A model generated the notes under the pieces. The model was not told the DNA's origin, did not search any database, and saw only the letters and a list, made by a program, of their open reading frames with translations. A stretch of 64,000 bases of DNA from Pseudoduganella violacea (GTDB taxonomy: Bacteria; Pseudomonadota; Gammaproteobacteria; Burkholderiales; Burkholderiaceae_D), in NCBI RefSeq assembly GCF_014191875.1, contig NZ_JACHXD010000021.1, forward strand, positions 1 through 64,000, given 5' to 3'. Positions 25,016-33,154 of this stretch are shown here, piece by piece. The number at the start of each line of letters is the position of its first letter. Positions within the stretch are counted from its first letter, which is position 1. The position numbers and the translations under genes are program-made.

Positions 25016-25048
25016 GAGCAGGGCAGCAATCAACGAAAGCGAGATTCT

Positions 25049-26281
25049 TTGACAACTCTATACATACGCTATCCGGCCCGCAGTGCCGCCGACAGCGGCG
25101 CGCTGCACAACTGCCAGTTCGCGCTGGTGGGCGAGGGCGGCAATGTGATGCAGCAGGGCGCGGGCGCGCCCGGCAACCTGGCCAGCGTGGTGGCCGGCGC
25201 GCGCCGCGTGGTGCTGCTGCTGGCCGCTTCCGACGTCAGCCTGCTGCGCGTGAAAGTGCCGCCGCTGAGCGGCGCGCGTTTGAAAGCGGCCTTGCCCGGC
25301 TTGGTCGAAGAACAGGTGCTGGGCGACCCGGCCGACTGCGCGCTGGCGATCGCCCCGGCCCAGGCCGAGGAAAGCGAACGCACCGTGGCCGTGGCGCAGC
25401 GCGCCTGGCTGGAGGTGCTGGTGCAGGCCGTGGTGGCGCAGGGCGCGCACAGCGTCTCGGCCCTGCCGGCCCAGCTTTGCCTGCCTTTGCAGCCGGGCGC
25501 CGTCTCGGCCGCGCTGACACCGGCCGACGGCGCGCTGGAGCTGGCGCTGCGCCAGTCCCAATACCAGGGGCTGGGCATGACCGTCGCCATCGACGCCGAC
25601 AACGCCCTGCACACCCTGCGCGCCTTGGCCGGCGACACCCCGATCACGCTGTATCTGCCGGCCGCCCTGCGCGCCCAGTACGAGCCGCTGCTGGCCAACC
25701 ATCCCGGCATCACGCTGGAAGAAGAACACTGGGCGCACTGGATCGCCGCCGCGCGCGGCCTGCAGCTCGACCTGGCGCTTGGCCTGTCCGCGCTGAGCGG
25801 CACCCAGGCGCGCAAATGGCAGCGCTGGCGCTGGCCGTTGCGCATTGCCGCGCTGGCCGTGCTGGTGAATGTGGCGGGCATGAATATCGAGTGGCTGCGC
25901 CTGAAGCGCGAGGCCGACTCGGTGCGCCAGGCCATGACCCAGACCTTCCGCGCCGCCTATCCGAAAGAGGCGGTGATCCTCGACCCGGCGGCCCAGATGC
26001 GCAAGAACATCGCGCTGGCCAAGGCCAATAGCGGCGAGGTCGCGCCCGACGAGTTCACCGCCCTCAGCGCCGCTTTCGGCGAAGCGCTGGCCGGCCTGGC
26101 GCGCCACGATATCGCCGCCAGCATCGAATACCGCGAACGCAGCCTGACCGTCAAACTCAAGCCGGACAGCGTGGACGCCAACGGCCTGGCCCAGGTCAAA
26201 GCCGCGCTGGCCGGGCGCAAGCTGGCGCTGACCGAAACCGCGCCGGGCATCTGGAAGATCAGCGCCGGAGGAAAATCATGA
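25049..26281 (+). CDS. gspL: Type II secretion inner-membrane protein
   Basis: 410 residues: cytoplasmic actin-like domain (about 1-250) that recruits GspE, one membrane helix near 270 (LRIAALAVLVNVAGMNIEWL), periplasmic ferredoxin-like domain. The start is TTG at 25049; no in-frame ATG occurs before conserved sequence. A 33-base gap precedes it, the only one of that size within the first half of the operon. Overlaps gspM by 4 bases. Confidence 0.92.
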   Translation: MTTLYIRYPARSAADSGALHNCQFALVGEGGNVMQQGAGAPGNLASVVAGARRVVLLLAASDVSLLRVKVPPLSGARLKAALPGLVEEQVLGDPADCALAIAPAQAEESERTVAVAQRAWLEVLVQAVVAQGAHSVSALPAQLCLPLQPGAVSAALTPADGALELALRQSQYQGLGMTVAIDADNALHTLRALAGDTPITLYLPAALRAQYEPLLANHPGITLEEEHWAHWIAAARGLQLDLALGLSALSGTQARKWQRWRWPLRIAALAVLVNVAGMNIEWLRLKREADSVRQAMTQTFRAAYPKEAVILDPAAQMRKNIALAKANSGEVAPDEFTALSAAFGEALAGLARHDIAASIEYRERSLTVKLKPDSVDANGLAQVKAALAGRKLALTETAPGIWKISAGGKS

Positions 26282-26796
26282 GTTCATTGCGCACTAGCCT
26301 GGCCCAATATCAAGCGCGGGCTGGCGAGTTCTGGAATGCGCGCACGGAGCAGGAGCGCAAGCTGTTGACCATCGGCGGCGCGGTGGTGGGCCTGGCCCTG
26401 TTCTATGTGCTGCTGGTCGATCCTGCCCTGAGCGGACGCGCGAAACTCAACAAGGAATTGCCCGAGCTGCGCCAGCAGGCCGCCGAGCTGCAGGCCTTGG
26501 CGGTGGAAGCGGCGGCCCTGAATGGCCAGCCGTCCGTGCCGCCGGCGCCGATGTCGCGTGAAAGCATCAACACCAGCTTGCAGGCGCGCGGCCTGACGGC
26601 GCAGAACGTGATGGTCACGGGCGAGTATGCCAAGCTGGAATTCAAGGGCGTGGCCTTTGCCGGCCTGGTGACCTGGCTGGACGCCATGCGCCGCGAGAAT
26701 CAGCTGACCGTGCAGGAGACCACGGTCACGGCGCAAAGCACGGCCGGCATGGTGGATGCGGCGGTGACGCTGCATCAGAGCGGCGCGGCCCGATGA
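26278..26796 (+). CDS. gspM: Type II secretion inner-membrane protein
   Basis: 172 residues: short cytoplasmic N-terminus, membrane helix about 33-52 (IGGAVVGLALFYVLLVDP), periplasmic coiled part and ferredoxin-like domain. Partner of GspL in the inner-membrane platform. 4-base overlaps with both neighbours indicate coupled translation. Confidence 0.9.
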   Translation: MSSLRTSLAQYQARAGEFWNARTEQERKLLTIGGAVVGLALFYVLLVDPALSGRAKLNKELPELRQQAAELQALAVEAAALNGQPSVPPAPMSRESINTSLQARGLTAQNVMVTGEYAKLEFKGVAFAGLVTWLDAMRRENQLTVQETTVTAQSTAGMVDAAVTLHQSGAAR

Positions 26797-27566
26797 AGCG
26801 TCTGGTTTTATGGTTGCTGGCGGTGGTGGGGAGCGTGCTGGCGACGGTGCTGGTGTGCTTCCCGGCCAGCTGGGTGGCGCAACTGGTGGAAGAGCAGAGC
26901 GGTGGACGTTTGACCTTGGGCGACGCGCAAGGTACGCTGTGGCGCGGTTCGGCCTTTCTGGGCGGGGCGGCCAGCGGCAAGGGGGCGGTAACGCCGCTGC
27001 TGCCGGGCCGCTTCAGCTGGAAGATTTCGCCGCTGGTGCTGTTCGGCAGTGTCGATCTGGTGCTGGAAAACCCGGAGGCGCTGAGCCAGCCCGTGAATTT
27101 CCGCGGCGGCTGGAAGCAGTGGCGGCTCAGCCCCGCCGCCCTGAACCTGCCGGCCGATGGCCTGGCTGGCCTGGGCGCGCCCTTGAATACCCTGGCGCCG
27201 AGCGGCCAGATGCGTCTGTCGTGGACGGCGCTGGAGCTGGCCCTGAACGGCCAGCAGTTGGCCGTGAACGGCCGCACCACGCTGGAGATGCAGGACATGT
27301 CGTCGCGCCTGTCGCCGATCCGGCCGCTGGGCAGCTACCAGCTGGCGCTGGATTGGCAGGGCCAGAACGCCGGCCTGGCACTGAGTTCCGTCAAAGGACC
27401 GCTGCTGTTGAGCGGTTCCGGCAGCCTGAATCAGGGCCGCCTGCAATTTTCCGGTCAGGCCGAAGCGGCCGGCGGATATGAAGAAACCCTGGGCAATCTG
27501 CTTAACCTTCTGGGCCAGCGCCGTATGGTTGGCGGTAAAAACATCATCGCATTAGAGTTCAGATAA
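26793..27566 (+). CDS. gspN: Type II secretion protein N
   Basis: 257 residues, one N-terminal membrane segment (about 3-22) and a beta-rich periplasmic domain with the family start GRLTLGDAQGTLWRGSAFLG. GspN is present in only some T2SSs and its role is not settled. The C-terminus ends 2 bases before gspD. Confidence 0.88.
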   Translation: MKRLVLWLLAVVGSVLATVLVCFPASWVAQLVEEQSGGRLTLGDAQGTLWRGSAFLGGAASGKGAVTPLLPGRFSWKISPLVLFGSVDLVLENPEALSQPVNFRGGWKQWRLSPAALNLPADGLAGLGAPLNTLAPSGQMRLSWTALELALNGQQLAVNGRTTLEMQDMSSRLSPIRPLGSYQLALDWQGQNAGLALSSVKGPLLLSGSGSLNQGRLQFSGQAEAAGGYEETLGNLLNLLGQRRMVGGKNIIALEFR

Positions 27567-27568
27567 AA

Positions 27569-29815
27569 ATGAAAAAACAGTCTGCTAGCAAACACACCAT
27601 TCCCGCCCTGCGCCGCCTGAGTGCTGCCGTGCTGCTGTGCTGCGCGATGGCGCCCACCGTGGCGCCGGTATGGGCCGCCCCCAACGATGAGGCGGCGCTG
27701 AACTTCGTCAATGCGGATATCGAGTCCGTCATCAAGGCGGTCGGCCACTACACCAATATCACCTTCCTGATCGACCCGCGCGTGAAGGGGACGCTGACCC
27801 TGGTGTCGGAAAAATCGATCAGCAAGTCGCAGGCATTCAGCCTGCTCACTTCCGCGCTGCGCCTGCAAGGCTTCGCCATCGTCAGCGGCGACGGCTATGC
27901 CAAGGTGGTGCCGGAAGCGGAAGCCAAGCTGCAGGCCAGCCCGACCCAGATCGGCACCGGCGGCGCCGTGCTCAAAGGCGACCAGGTGGCGACCCAGGTC
28001 TTCCACCTGAATTACGAGGCGGCCACTAATGTGGTGACGGTGCTGCGCCCCCTGATCACGCCGAACAACACCATCAACGCCAACCCGGGCAACAACACCG
28101 TGGTCATCACCGACTACGCCGACAATCTGAAGCGCCTGTCCAAGATCATCGCCGCCCTCGATGCGCCGGCCGCCACCGACCTGGACGTGATCCCGGTGCG
28201 CCACGCCATCGCCAGCGACCTGGCGACCATGATCAACAAGCTGATGGAACCGAGCGCCGGCTCCGGCGGCGACAGCGGCAAAGTCACCGTACTGGCCGAT
28301 CCGCGCACCAATTCCCTGGTGCTGCGCGCGCCGTCGGCGGCGCGCGCCAACTTGGCCAAGTCGCTGATCGCGAAACTGGACCAGCCCACCACGGAGCTGG
28401 GCAATGTGCACGTGGTCTACCTGAAGAATGCGGAGGCGGTGAAGCTGGCCGAAACCCTGCGCGCCGTGATGGCGGGCGACAGCTCGGCCGGCGGCTTGAG
28501 CGGCAACGCCGCCAGCGCGGCGGGCAGCCTGTCGCAGCAAGGGAGCCAGCAGGGCCAGAACACGCAGGGCAGCAGCTTTAACCAGGGCGGCAGCGGCGGT
28601 ACCGGCGGCCCGACCAACCCGGCGCTGACCGGCGGCGGCAACCGCAGCCAGGGTTCGACCGGCGGCGCTGGCTTCATCCAGGCCGACGCCTCGACCAACA
28701 CCCTGATCATCACCGCGCCCGATGCGGTCTACCGCAATCTGCGCGCCGTGATCGACCAGCTCGATATGCGCCGCGCCCAGGTGTATATCGAAGCGCTGAT
28801 CGTCGAGCTGAGCGCCGAGAAGGCGTCCGAGTTCGGTGTGCAGTGGGTGGGCTTGAGCGGCAACGAGAAGAGCACTTACCGCATCGGCGGTCTGCAGACC
28901 ATGACTGCCGGCCCCAATAATCTGGCCACTTTGTACGCCGGCTCGCGCGCCGGCAAGCTGGCTCCGCCGGGCAACGGCCTGACCATCGGCGTGTTCAAGC
29001 AGCTGGCCGACGGCAAGCTGGGACTGGGCGCCGTGGCGCATACGCTGGAGAACGACGGCAACGCCAATATCCTGTCCACGCCGAATATGCTGACGCTCGA
29101 TAATGAGCTGGCCATGATCCGCGTCGGCCAGAACGTGCCGATCCTGACCGGCCAGTTCACCACGTCCTCGGGCACCAACAGCAACCCCTTCCAGACCATC
29201 GACCGCAAGGATATCGGCGTGACGCTGAAGGTGCGGCCGCAAATTTCCGAGGGCGGCACCGTGAAGCTGGCCATCTATCACGAGACTTCCTCGGTGGACG
29301 GCTCGGCCCCGGTCACCAATGGCTTGACGCTGAACACGCGCACCCTGGAAAACAATGTGATCGCCGATGACGGCCAGATCATCGTGCTGGGCGGCCTGAT
29401 CGAAGACAAGACCAACGACAATGTGGAGAAGGTGCGCGGCCTGGGCGACATCCCCGTGATCGGCAATCTGTTCAAGTACCAGAACCGCGGCCGCAAGAAG
29501 ACCAATCTGATGATCTTCCTGCGTCCTGTGGTGGTGCGCAGCCGCGAGCAAAGCATCAGCCTGACCACCGACCGTTACGATTATATGCGGACCTCGGAGC
29601 AGGAATACAAGCCGAACGACACCTTGCTGCTGAAGGATGTCGGCCGTCCGCTGCTGCCGGTGCTGCAGGATGGCCAGCCGACCGCCGGTCAAGGCATGTT
29701 GGCCTCGCCGGTGCCGGCCCTGCCGCCGCAGCCGCAGCGCGGCAACACCGCGCCCGGCGCCGCCGTGCCGGCCACCCAGCCCACCACCCCAACCGACGCG
29801 GGCCAGCGCAAATAA
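27569..29815 (+). CDS. gspD: Type II secretion secretin
   Basis: 748 residues: signal peptide to about 33, N0 domain (FVNADIESVIKAVGHYTN), N1-N3 ring domains, then the secretin barrel with the conserved VPILTGQFTT and GGLIEDKTNDNVEKVRGLGD segments. A 50-residue Gly/Ser/Gln-rich insertion (about 310-362) lies in the N3 region, where secretins tolerate disordered loops. It forms the outer-membrane gate of the T2SS. The C-terminal tail is Pro/Ala-rich with no clear S-domain; no pilotin gene is adjacent. Confidence 0.96.
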   Translation: MKKQSASKHTIPALRRLSAAVLLCCAMAPTVAPVWAAPNDEAALNFVNADIESVIKAVGHYTNITFLIDPRVKGTLTLVSEKSISKSQAFSLLTSALRLQGFAIVSGDGYAKVVPEAEAKLQASPTQIGTGGAVLKGDQVATQVFHLNYEAATNVVTVLRPLITPNNTINANPGNNTVVITDYADNLKRLSKIIAALDAPAATDLDVIPVRHAIASDLATMINKLMEPSAGSGGDSGKVTVLADPRTNSLVLRAPSAARANLAKSLIAKLDQPTTELGNVHVVYLKNAEAVKLAETLRAVMAGDSSAGGLSGNAASAAGSLSQQGSQQGQNTQGSSFNQGGSGGTGGPTNPALTGGGNRSQGSTGGAGFIQADASTNTLIITAPDAVYRNLRAVIDQLDMRRAQVYIEALIVELSAEKASEFGVQWVGLSGNEKSTYRIGGLQTMTAGPNNLATLYAGSRAGKLAPPGNGLTIGVFKQLADGKLGLGAVAHTLENDGNANILSTPNMLTLDNELAMIRVGQNVPILTGQFTTSSGTNSNPFQTIDRKDIGVTLKVRPQISEGGTVKLAIYHETSSVDGSAPVTNGLTLNTRTLENNVIADDGQIIVLGGLIEDKTNDNVEKVRGLGDIPVIGNLFKYQNRGRKKTNLMIFLRPVVVRSREQSISLTTDRYDYMRTSEQEYKPNDTLLLKDVGRPLLPVLQDGQPTAGQGMLASPVPALPPQPQRGNTAPGAAVPATQPTTPTDAGQRK

Positions 29816-31236
29816 TGAGCAACCTCCTGCCTTTCGCCTTCGCCCGCGACTTCCTGCTGCTGGCCCGGCCCGGCGAGGAAGCCGAGCACACGGTTGATGT
29901 GCTGGTGTGCGGCGCCACCGCGCCGGCCGCCATCGCCGAAGTGTCGCGCCGTTTCGGCCGCATCCGCATCAAGACCCTGCCGCGCGCCGACCTGGACGCC
30001 GCCATCGCCGGCGCCTATGCCGGCGCCGGCGGCGACGTCTCGCAGGTGGCCGACGAATTCGACGCCGATCTCGACCTGACCAAATTGCTGCAGGACGTGC
30101 CGGCCATCGAGGACTTGCTGGAATCGTCGGACGACGCGCCCGTGATCCGCATGATCAACGCGCTGCTGACGCAAGCGCTGCGCGACGGCGCCTCGGACAT
30201 CCACATCGAGCCATTCGAGCAGACGTCGGTGGTGCGCTTCCGCGTCGACGGCGCCCTGCGCGACATCGTGCGGCCGCGCAAAGCCATCCACGGCTCGCTG
30301 ATTTCGCGCATCAAGATCATGGCCCAGCTGGACATCGCCGAGAAGCGCCTGCCGCAGGACGGCCGCATCACCCTGCGCGTGGGCGGCAAGCCGGTCGACG
30401 TGCGGGTCTCGACCCTGCCGACCGGCCACGGCGAACGCGCCGTATTGCGTCTGCTGGACAAGGAAGCGGGCCGCCTCGACCTGCAGCACCTGGGCATGAG
30501 CGACGGCATGCTGGGCCAGTTCAACGGCCTGCTCAAGCAGCCGCACGGCATCGTGCTGGTGACCGGCCCGACCGGCTCCGGCAAGACCACCACCTTGTAC
30601 GCCGCCCTGTCCCTGCTCAATTCCAGCACCACCAATATCATGACGGTGGAAGATCCGGTCGAGTACGACCTGCCCGGCGTCGGCCAGACCCAGGTCAACG
30701 CCCGCATCGACATGACCTTCGCCAAGGCCCTGCGCGCCATCCTGCGCCAGGACCCGGACGTGATCATGATCGGCGAGATCCGTGACCTGGAAACGGCGCA
30801 GATCGCGGTGCAGGCGTCGCTCACCGGCCACCTGGTGCTGGCCACCTTGCACACCAACGATTCGGCCGCCGCCGTCACCCGTCTGCTGGACATGGGCATC
30901 GAACCGTTCCTGCTCTCGTCCTCGCTGCTGGGCGTACTGGCCCAGCGCCTGGTGCGCAAGCTGTGCGGCGCCTGCAAGAGCTTCGAGCATGGCGAGTGGC
31001 GCGCCGTCGGCTGCGAGCAATGCGGCAACACGGGCTACCAGGGCCGGGTCGGCATCTATGAGCTGCTGCAGACCACGGAACAGATCCGCGCCCAGATCCA
31101 CGACCGTTCGTCCGAGGCCGAGATCCGCACCGTGGCCCAAAGCGACGGCATGCTCACCATGCGCCAGGACGGCGAACGCTGGCTGGCGAACGGCACCACC
31201 ACGCCGGCCGAGCTGCTGCGCGTTACCAAGGACTAA
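29815..31236 (+). CDS. gspE: Type II secretion ATPase
   Basis: 473 residues. Hexameric ATPase driving pseudopilus assembly. Walker A GPTGSGKTTTLY, Asp box around TVEDPVEYDLPGVGQ, Walker B (IMIGEIRDLETA) and a C-terminal four-cysteine zinc module (LCGAC...GCEQCG) typical of GspE. The start shares one base with the gspD stop (TAATG). Confidence 0.97.
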   Translation: MSNLLPFAFARDFLLLARPGEEAEHTVDVLVCGATAPAAIAEVSRRFGRIRIKTLPRADLDAAIAGAYAGAGGDVSQVADEFDADLDLTKLLQDVPAIEDLLESSDDAPVIRMINALLTQALRDGASDIHIEPFEQTSVVRFRVDGALRDIVRPRKAIHGSLISRIKIMAQLDIAEKRLPQDGRITLRVGGKPVDVRVSTLPTGHGERAVLRLLDKEAGRLDLQHLGMSDGMLGQFNGLLKQPHGIVLVTGPTGSGKTTTLYAALSLLNSSTTNIMTVEDPVEYDLPGVGQTQVNARIDMTFAKALRAILRQDPDVIMIGEIRDLETAQIAVQASLTGHLVLATLHTNDSAAAVTRLLDMGIEPFLLSSSLLGVLAQRLVRKLCGACKSFEHGEWRAVGCEQCGNTGYQGRVGIYELLQTTEQIRAQIHDRSSEAEIRTVAQSDGMLTMRQDGERWLANGTTTPAELLRVTKD

Positions 31237-31239
31237 ACC

Positions 31240-32460
31240 ATGCCAGCCTTCCGTTATGAAGCCGTGGATGCGGGCGGCGCCACCCGGAAAGGCGTGGTCA
31301 ATGCCGACAGCGCGCGTTCGGCGCGCTCCGACCTGCGCGCGCAAGGCCTGGTGCCGATCAAGGTGGACGCCATCGCGGCCCAGGTGGACGCCAGCGGCAC
31401 AGCCACCCGGCGCGGCCTGGGCGAGCGCCTGAGCACCGTCGAACAAGCCCTGTTCACGCGCCAGCTGGCCAGCCTGCTGGAAGCGGGCCTGCCGTTGGAG
31501 CAGGCGTTTACCGCCTTGCTGGAGCAGGCCGAACGCACCTATGTGCGCGACCTGATCGCCTCCATCCGCTCCGAAGTGATGGGCGGCTCCTCGCTGTCCG
31601 ACGCGCTGAGTCGCCATCCGCGCGACTTCCCGGAGATCTACCGCGCGCTGGTGGCCTCGGGCGAGCAGATCGGCCAGCTCTCGCGCGTGCTGTCGCGCCT
31701 GGCCGACTATATCGAGCGGCGCAATGCCCTGATGCAGAAGGTCAAGCTGGCCTTCCTCTATCCGGGCATCGTGACCGTGGTGGCTTTCGCCATCGTCATC
31801 TTCCTGCTGACCTATGTGGTGCCGCAGATCGTCTCGGTGTTCGCCAACACCAAGCAGAAGCTGCCCTTCCTGACGGTGATGATGCTGGCGGTGTCCGATT
31901 TCACCCGCCACTACGGCATCCTGGTGGCGGTGGCGCTGGGCGGCGCCTGGTGGGCCTGGCGCCGCGCGCTGCAGAATATCGCGCTCAAGACGCGCTGGCA
32001 TACCTGGTTGCTGACCGCGCCGCTGTACGGCAAGTTCGAACGCAGCCTGAACACGGCGCGTTTCGCCAGCACGCTGGCGATCACCACCGGTTCCGGCGTG
32101 CCGATCCTGCGCGCGCTGGAGACCAGCCGCGATACGCTCAACAACGTGGCCATGAAAAACCTAGTGCAGGAAGCCAGCGACGCCGTGCGCGAAGGCGTCA
32201 GCCTGGCGCGCGCGCTGTCGGCGCAGAAGCATTTCCCGCCCATGCTGGTGCATATGATACGGGCCGGCGAAATCACCGGCGAGCTGCCGAGCATGCTGGA
32301 ACGCGCGGCCACCGCGCAGGAAGCGGACCTGGAACGGCGGACCCTGACCATCGCCGGCTTGCTGGAGCCGGCCCTGATCCTGACCATGGGCCTGGTGGTG
32401 CTGCTGATCGTGCTGGCGGTGCTGATGCCCATTATCGAAATCAATCAGCTGGTGCGCTGA
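31240..32460 (+). CDS. gspF: Type II secretion inner-membrane platform protein
   Basis: 406 residues with two GspF repeats, each a cytoplasmic helical bundle followed by membrane helices (about 168-190, 225-240 and 375-400). It forms the core of the inner-membrane platform. Follows gspE by 3 bases. Confidence 0.96.
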   Translation: MPAFRYEAVDAGGATRKGVVNADSARSARSDLRAQGLVPIKVDAIAAQVDASGTATRRGLGERLSTVEQALFTRQLASLLEAGLPLEQAFTALLEQAERTYVRDLIASIRSEVMGGSSLSDALSRHPRDFPEIYRALVASGEQIGQLSRVLSRLADYIERRNALMQKVKLAFLYPGIVTVVAFAIVIFLLTYVVPQIVSVFANTKQKLPFLTVMMLAVSDFTRHYGILVAVALGGAWWAWRRALQNIALKTRWHTWLLTAPLYGKFERSLNTARFASTLAITTGSGVPILRALETSRDTLNNVAMKNLVQEASDAVREGVSLARALSAQKHFPPMLVHMIRAGEITGELPSMLERAATAQEADLERRTLTIAGLLEPALILTMGLVVLLIVLAVLMPIIEINQLVR

Positions 32461-32475
32461 TACTGGAGAAAAGAA

Positions 32476-33066
32476 TTGAAGCGTTTGCCCTTGATTAGCA
32501 CGGTGGCCGCGGTGGCGGCTTTATCGGCCTCGCTGGCTTACTGGGGCCTGCAACTGTATAAGCCGCAGCAGCGTCCCATCGCCGCGCCGCCGGTGCAGGC
32601 GGCGCCCGGCCCGCAGATCGACAGCGCGCGCGGCCTGTTCGGCGGCGAGGTCGCGGTGGCCGCGGCCAGTAGCTACCAGTTGCGCGGCGTGGTGGCGGCG
32701 GCCAATGGTCGCGGCAGCGTGGCCATCATCGCCACCGACAGCCAGCCGGCCAAGGCCTTCCCGGTGGGCGCCGAGGTGGTGTCCGGCGTGACGGTGAAGG
32801 AAGTGCAGCCGCGCTTCGTGCTGCTGCAGGAAGGCGGCGTGCAAAAGCGCGTCGACCTGATGCCGGTGGATAGCGCGCCCTCGGCCTCGCTGGCGCCGCC
32901 GCTGCCGGGCCAGCCCGGCCAGCCGATGTCGCCACCGCCGAATGTGCAGCCGCAGTCGCCGATGACGGGCGGCCCGGCCGAACCTACGCCCGGTCCGATC
33001 CTGACCGCGCCGCCGCAGCGCGTGGTCACGCCGCCGCCCGGCAACGCGCCGCCGCAGCTGCAGTAA
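32476..33066 (+). CDS. gspC: Type II secretion HR-domain protein
   Basis: 196 residues from a TTG start with GGAG 7 bases upstream. Membrane helix about 5-24, then the HR domain (about 50-135: GLFGG...YQLRGVVAAANGRGSVAII) that contacts the GspD N0 domain; a Pro-rich tail replaces the C-terminal PDZ or coiled coil of the long form. The short form is usual in Burkholderiales. Its place at the end of the operon, not the beginning as in Enterobacteria, is also typical of this lineage. Confidence 0.9.
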   Translation: MKRLPLISTVAAVAALSASLAYWGLQLYKPQQRPIAAPPVQAAPGPQIDSARGLFGGEVAVAAASSYQLRGVVAAANGRGSVAIIATDSQPAKAFPVGAEVVSGVTVKEVQPRFVLLQEGGVQKRVDLMPVDSAPSASLAPPLPGQPGQPMSPPPNVQPQSPMTGGPAEPTPGPILTAPPQRVVTPPPGNAPPQLQ

Positions 33067-33078
33067 GCCTGCTCCGCG

Positions 33079-33102
33079 CAGCCCGGCCGCCCGGCCGGGC
33101 TG
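33079..33102 (+). other. GC hairpin after gspC
   Basis: CAGCCCGG / CCGGGCTG (8-bp perfect stem) without a T run, 13 bases after the gspC stop. It could mark the end of the gsp message by a Rho-dependent route or protect its 3' end; a promoter for the next gene was not identified. Confidence 0.35.
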
Positions 33103-33154
33103 GCATGCCCCACCCCGACATGCAGGCCACTCTGCTGACCATCTGGAGAGCCCC

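Noticed and set aside
27455..32001. Two overlapping minus-strand frames of about 750 codons opposite gspD, gspE and gspF
   Set aside because: Shadow frames; both composed of His/Gln/Gly/Arg-rich sequence with no domain, and they overlap each other and certain genes.
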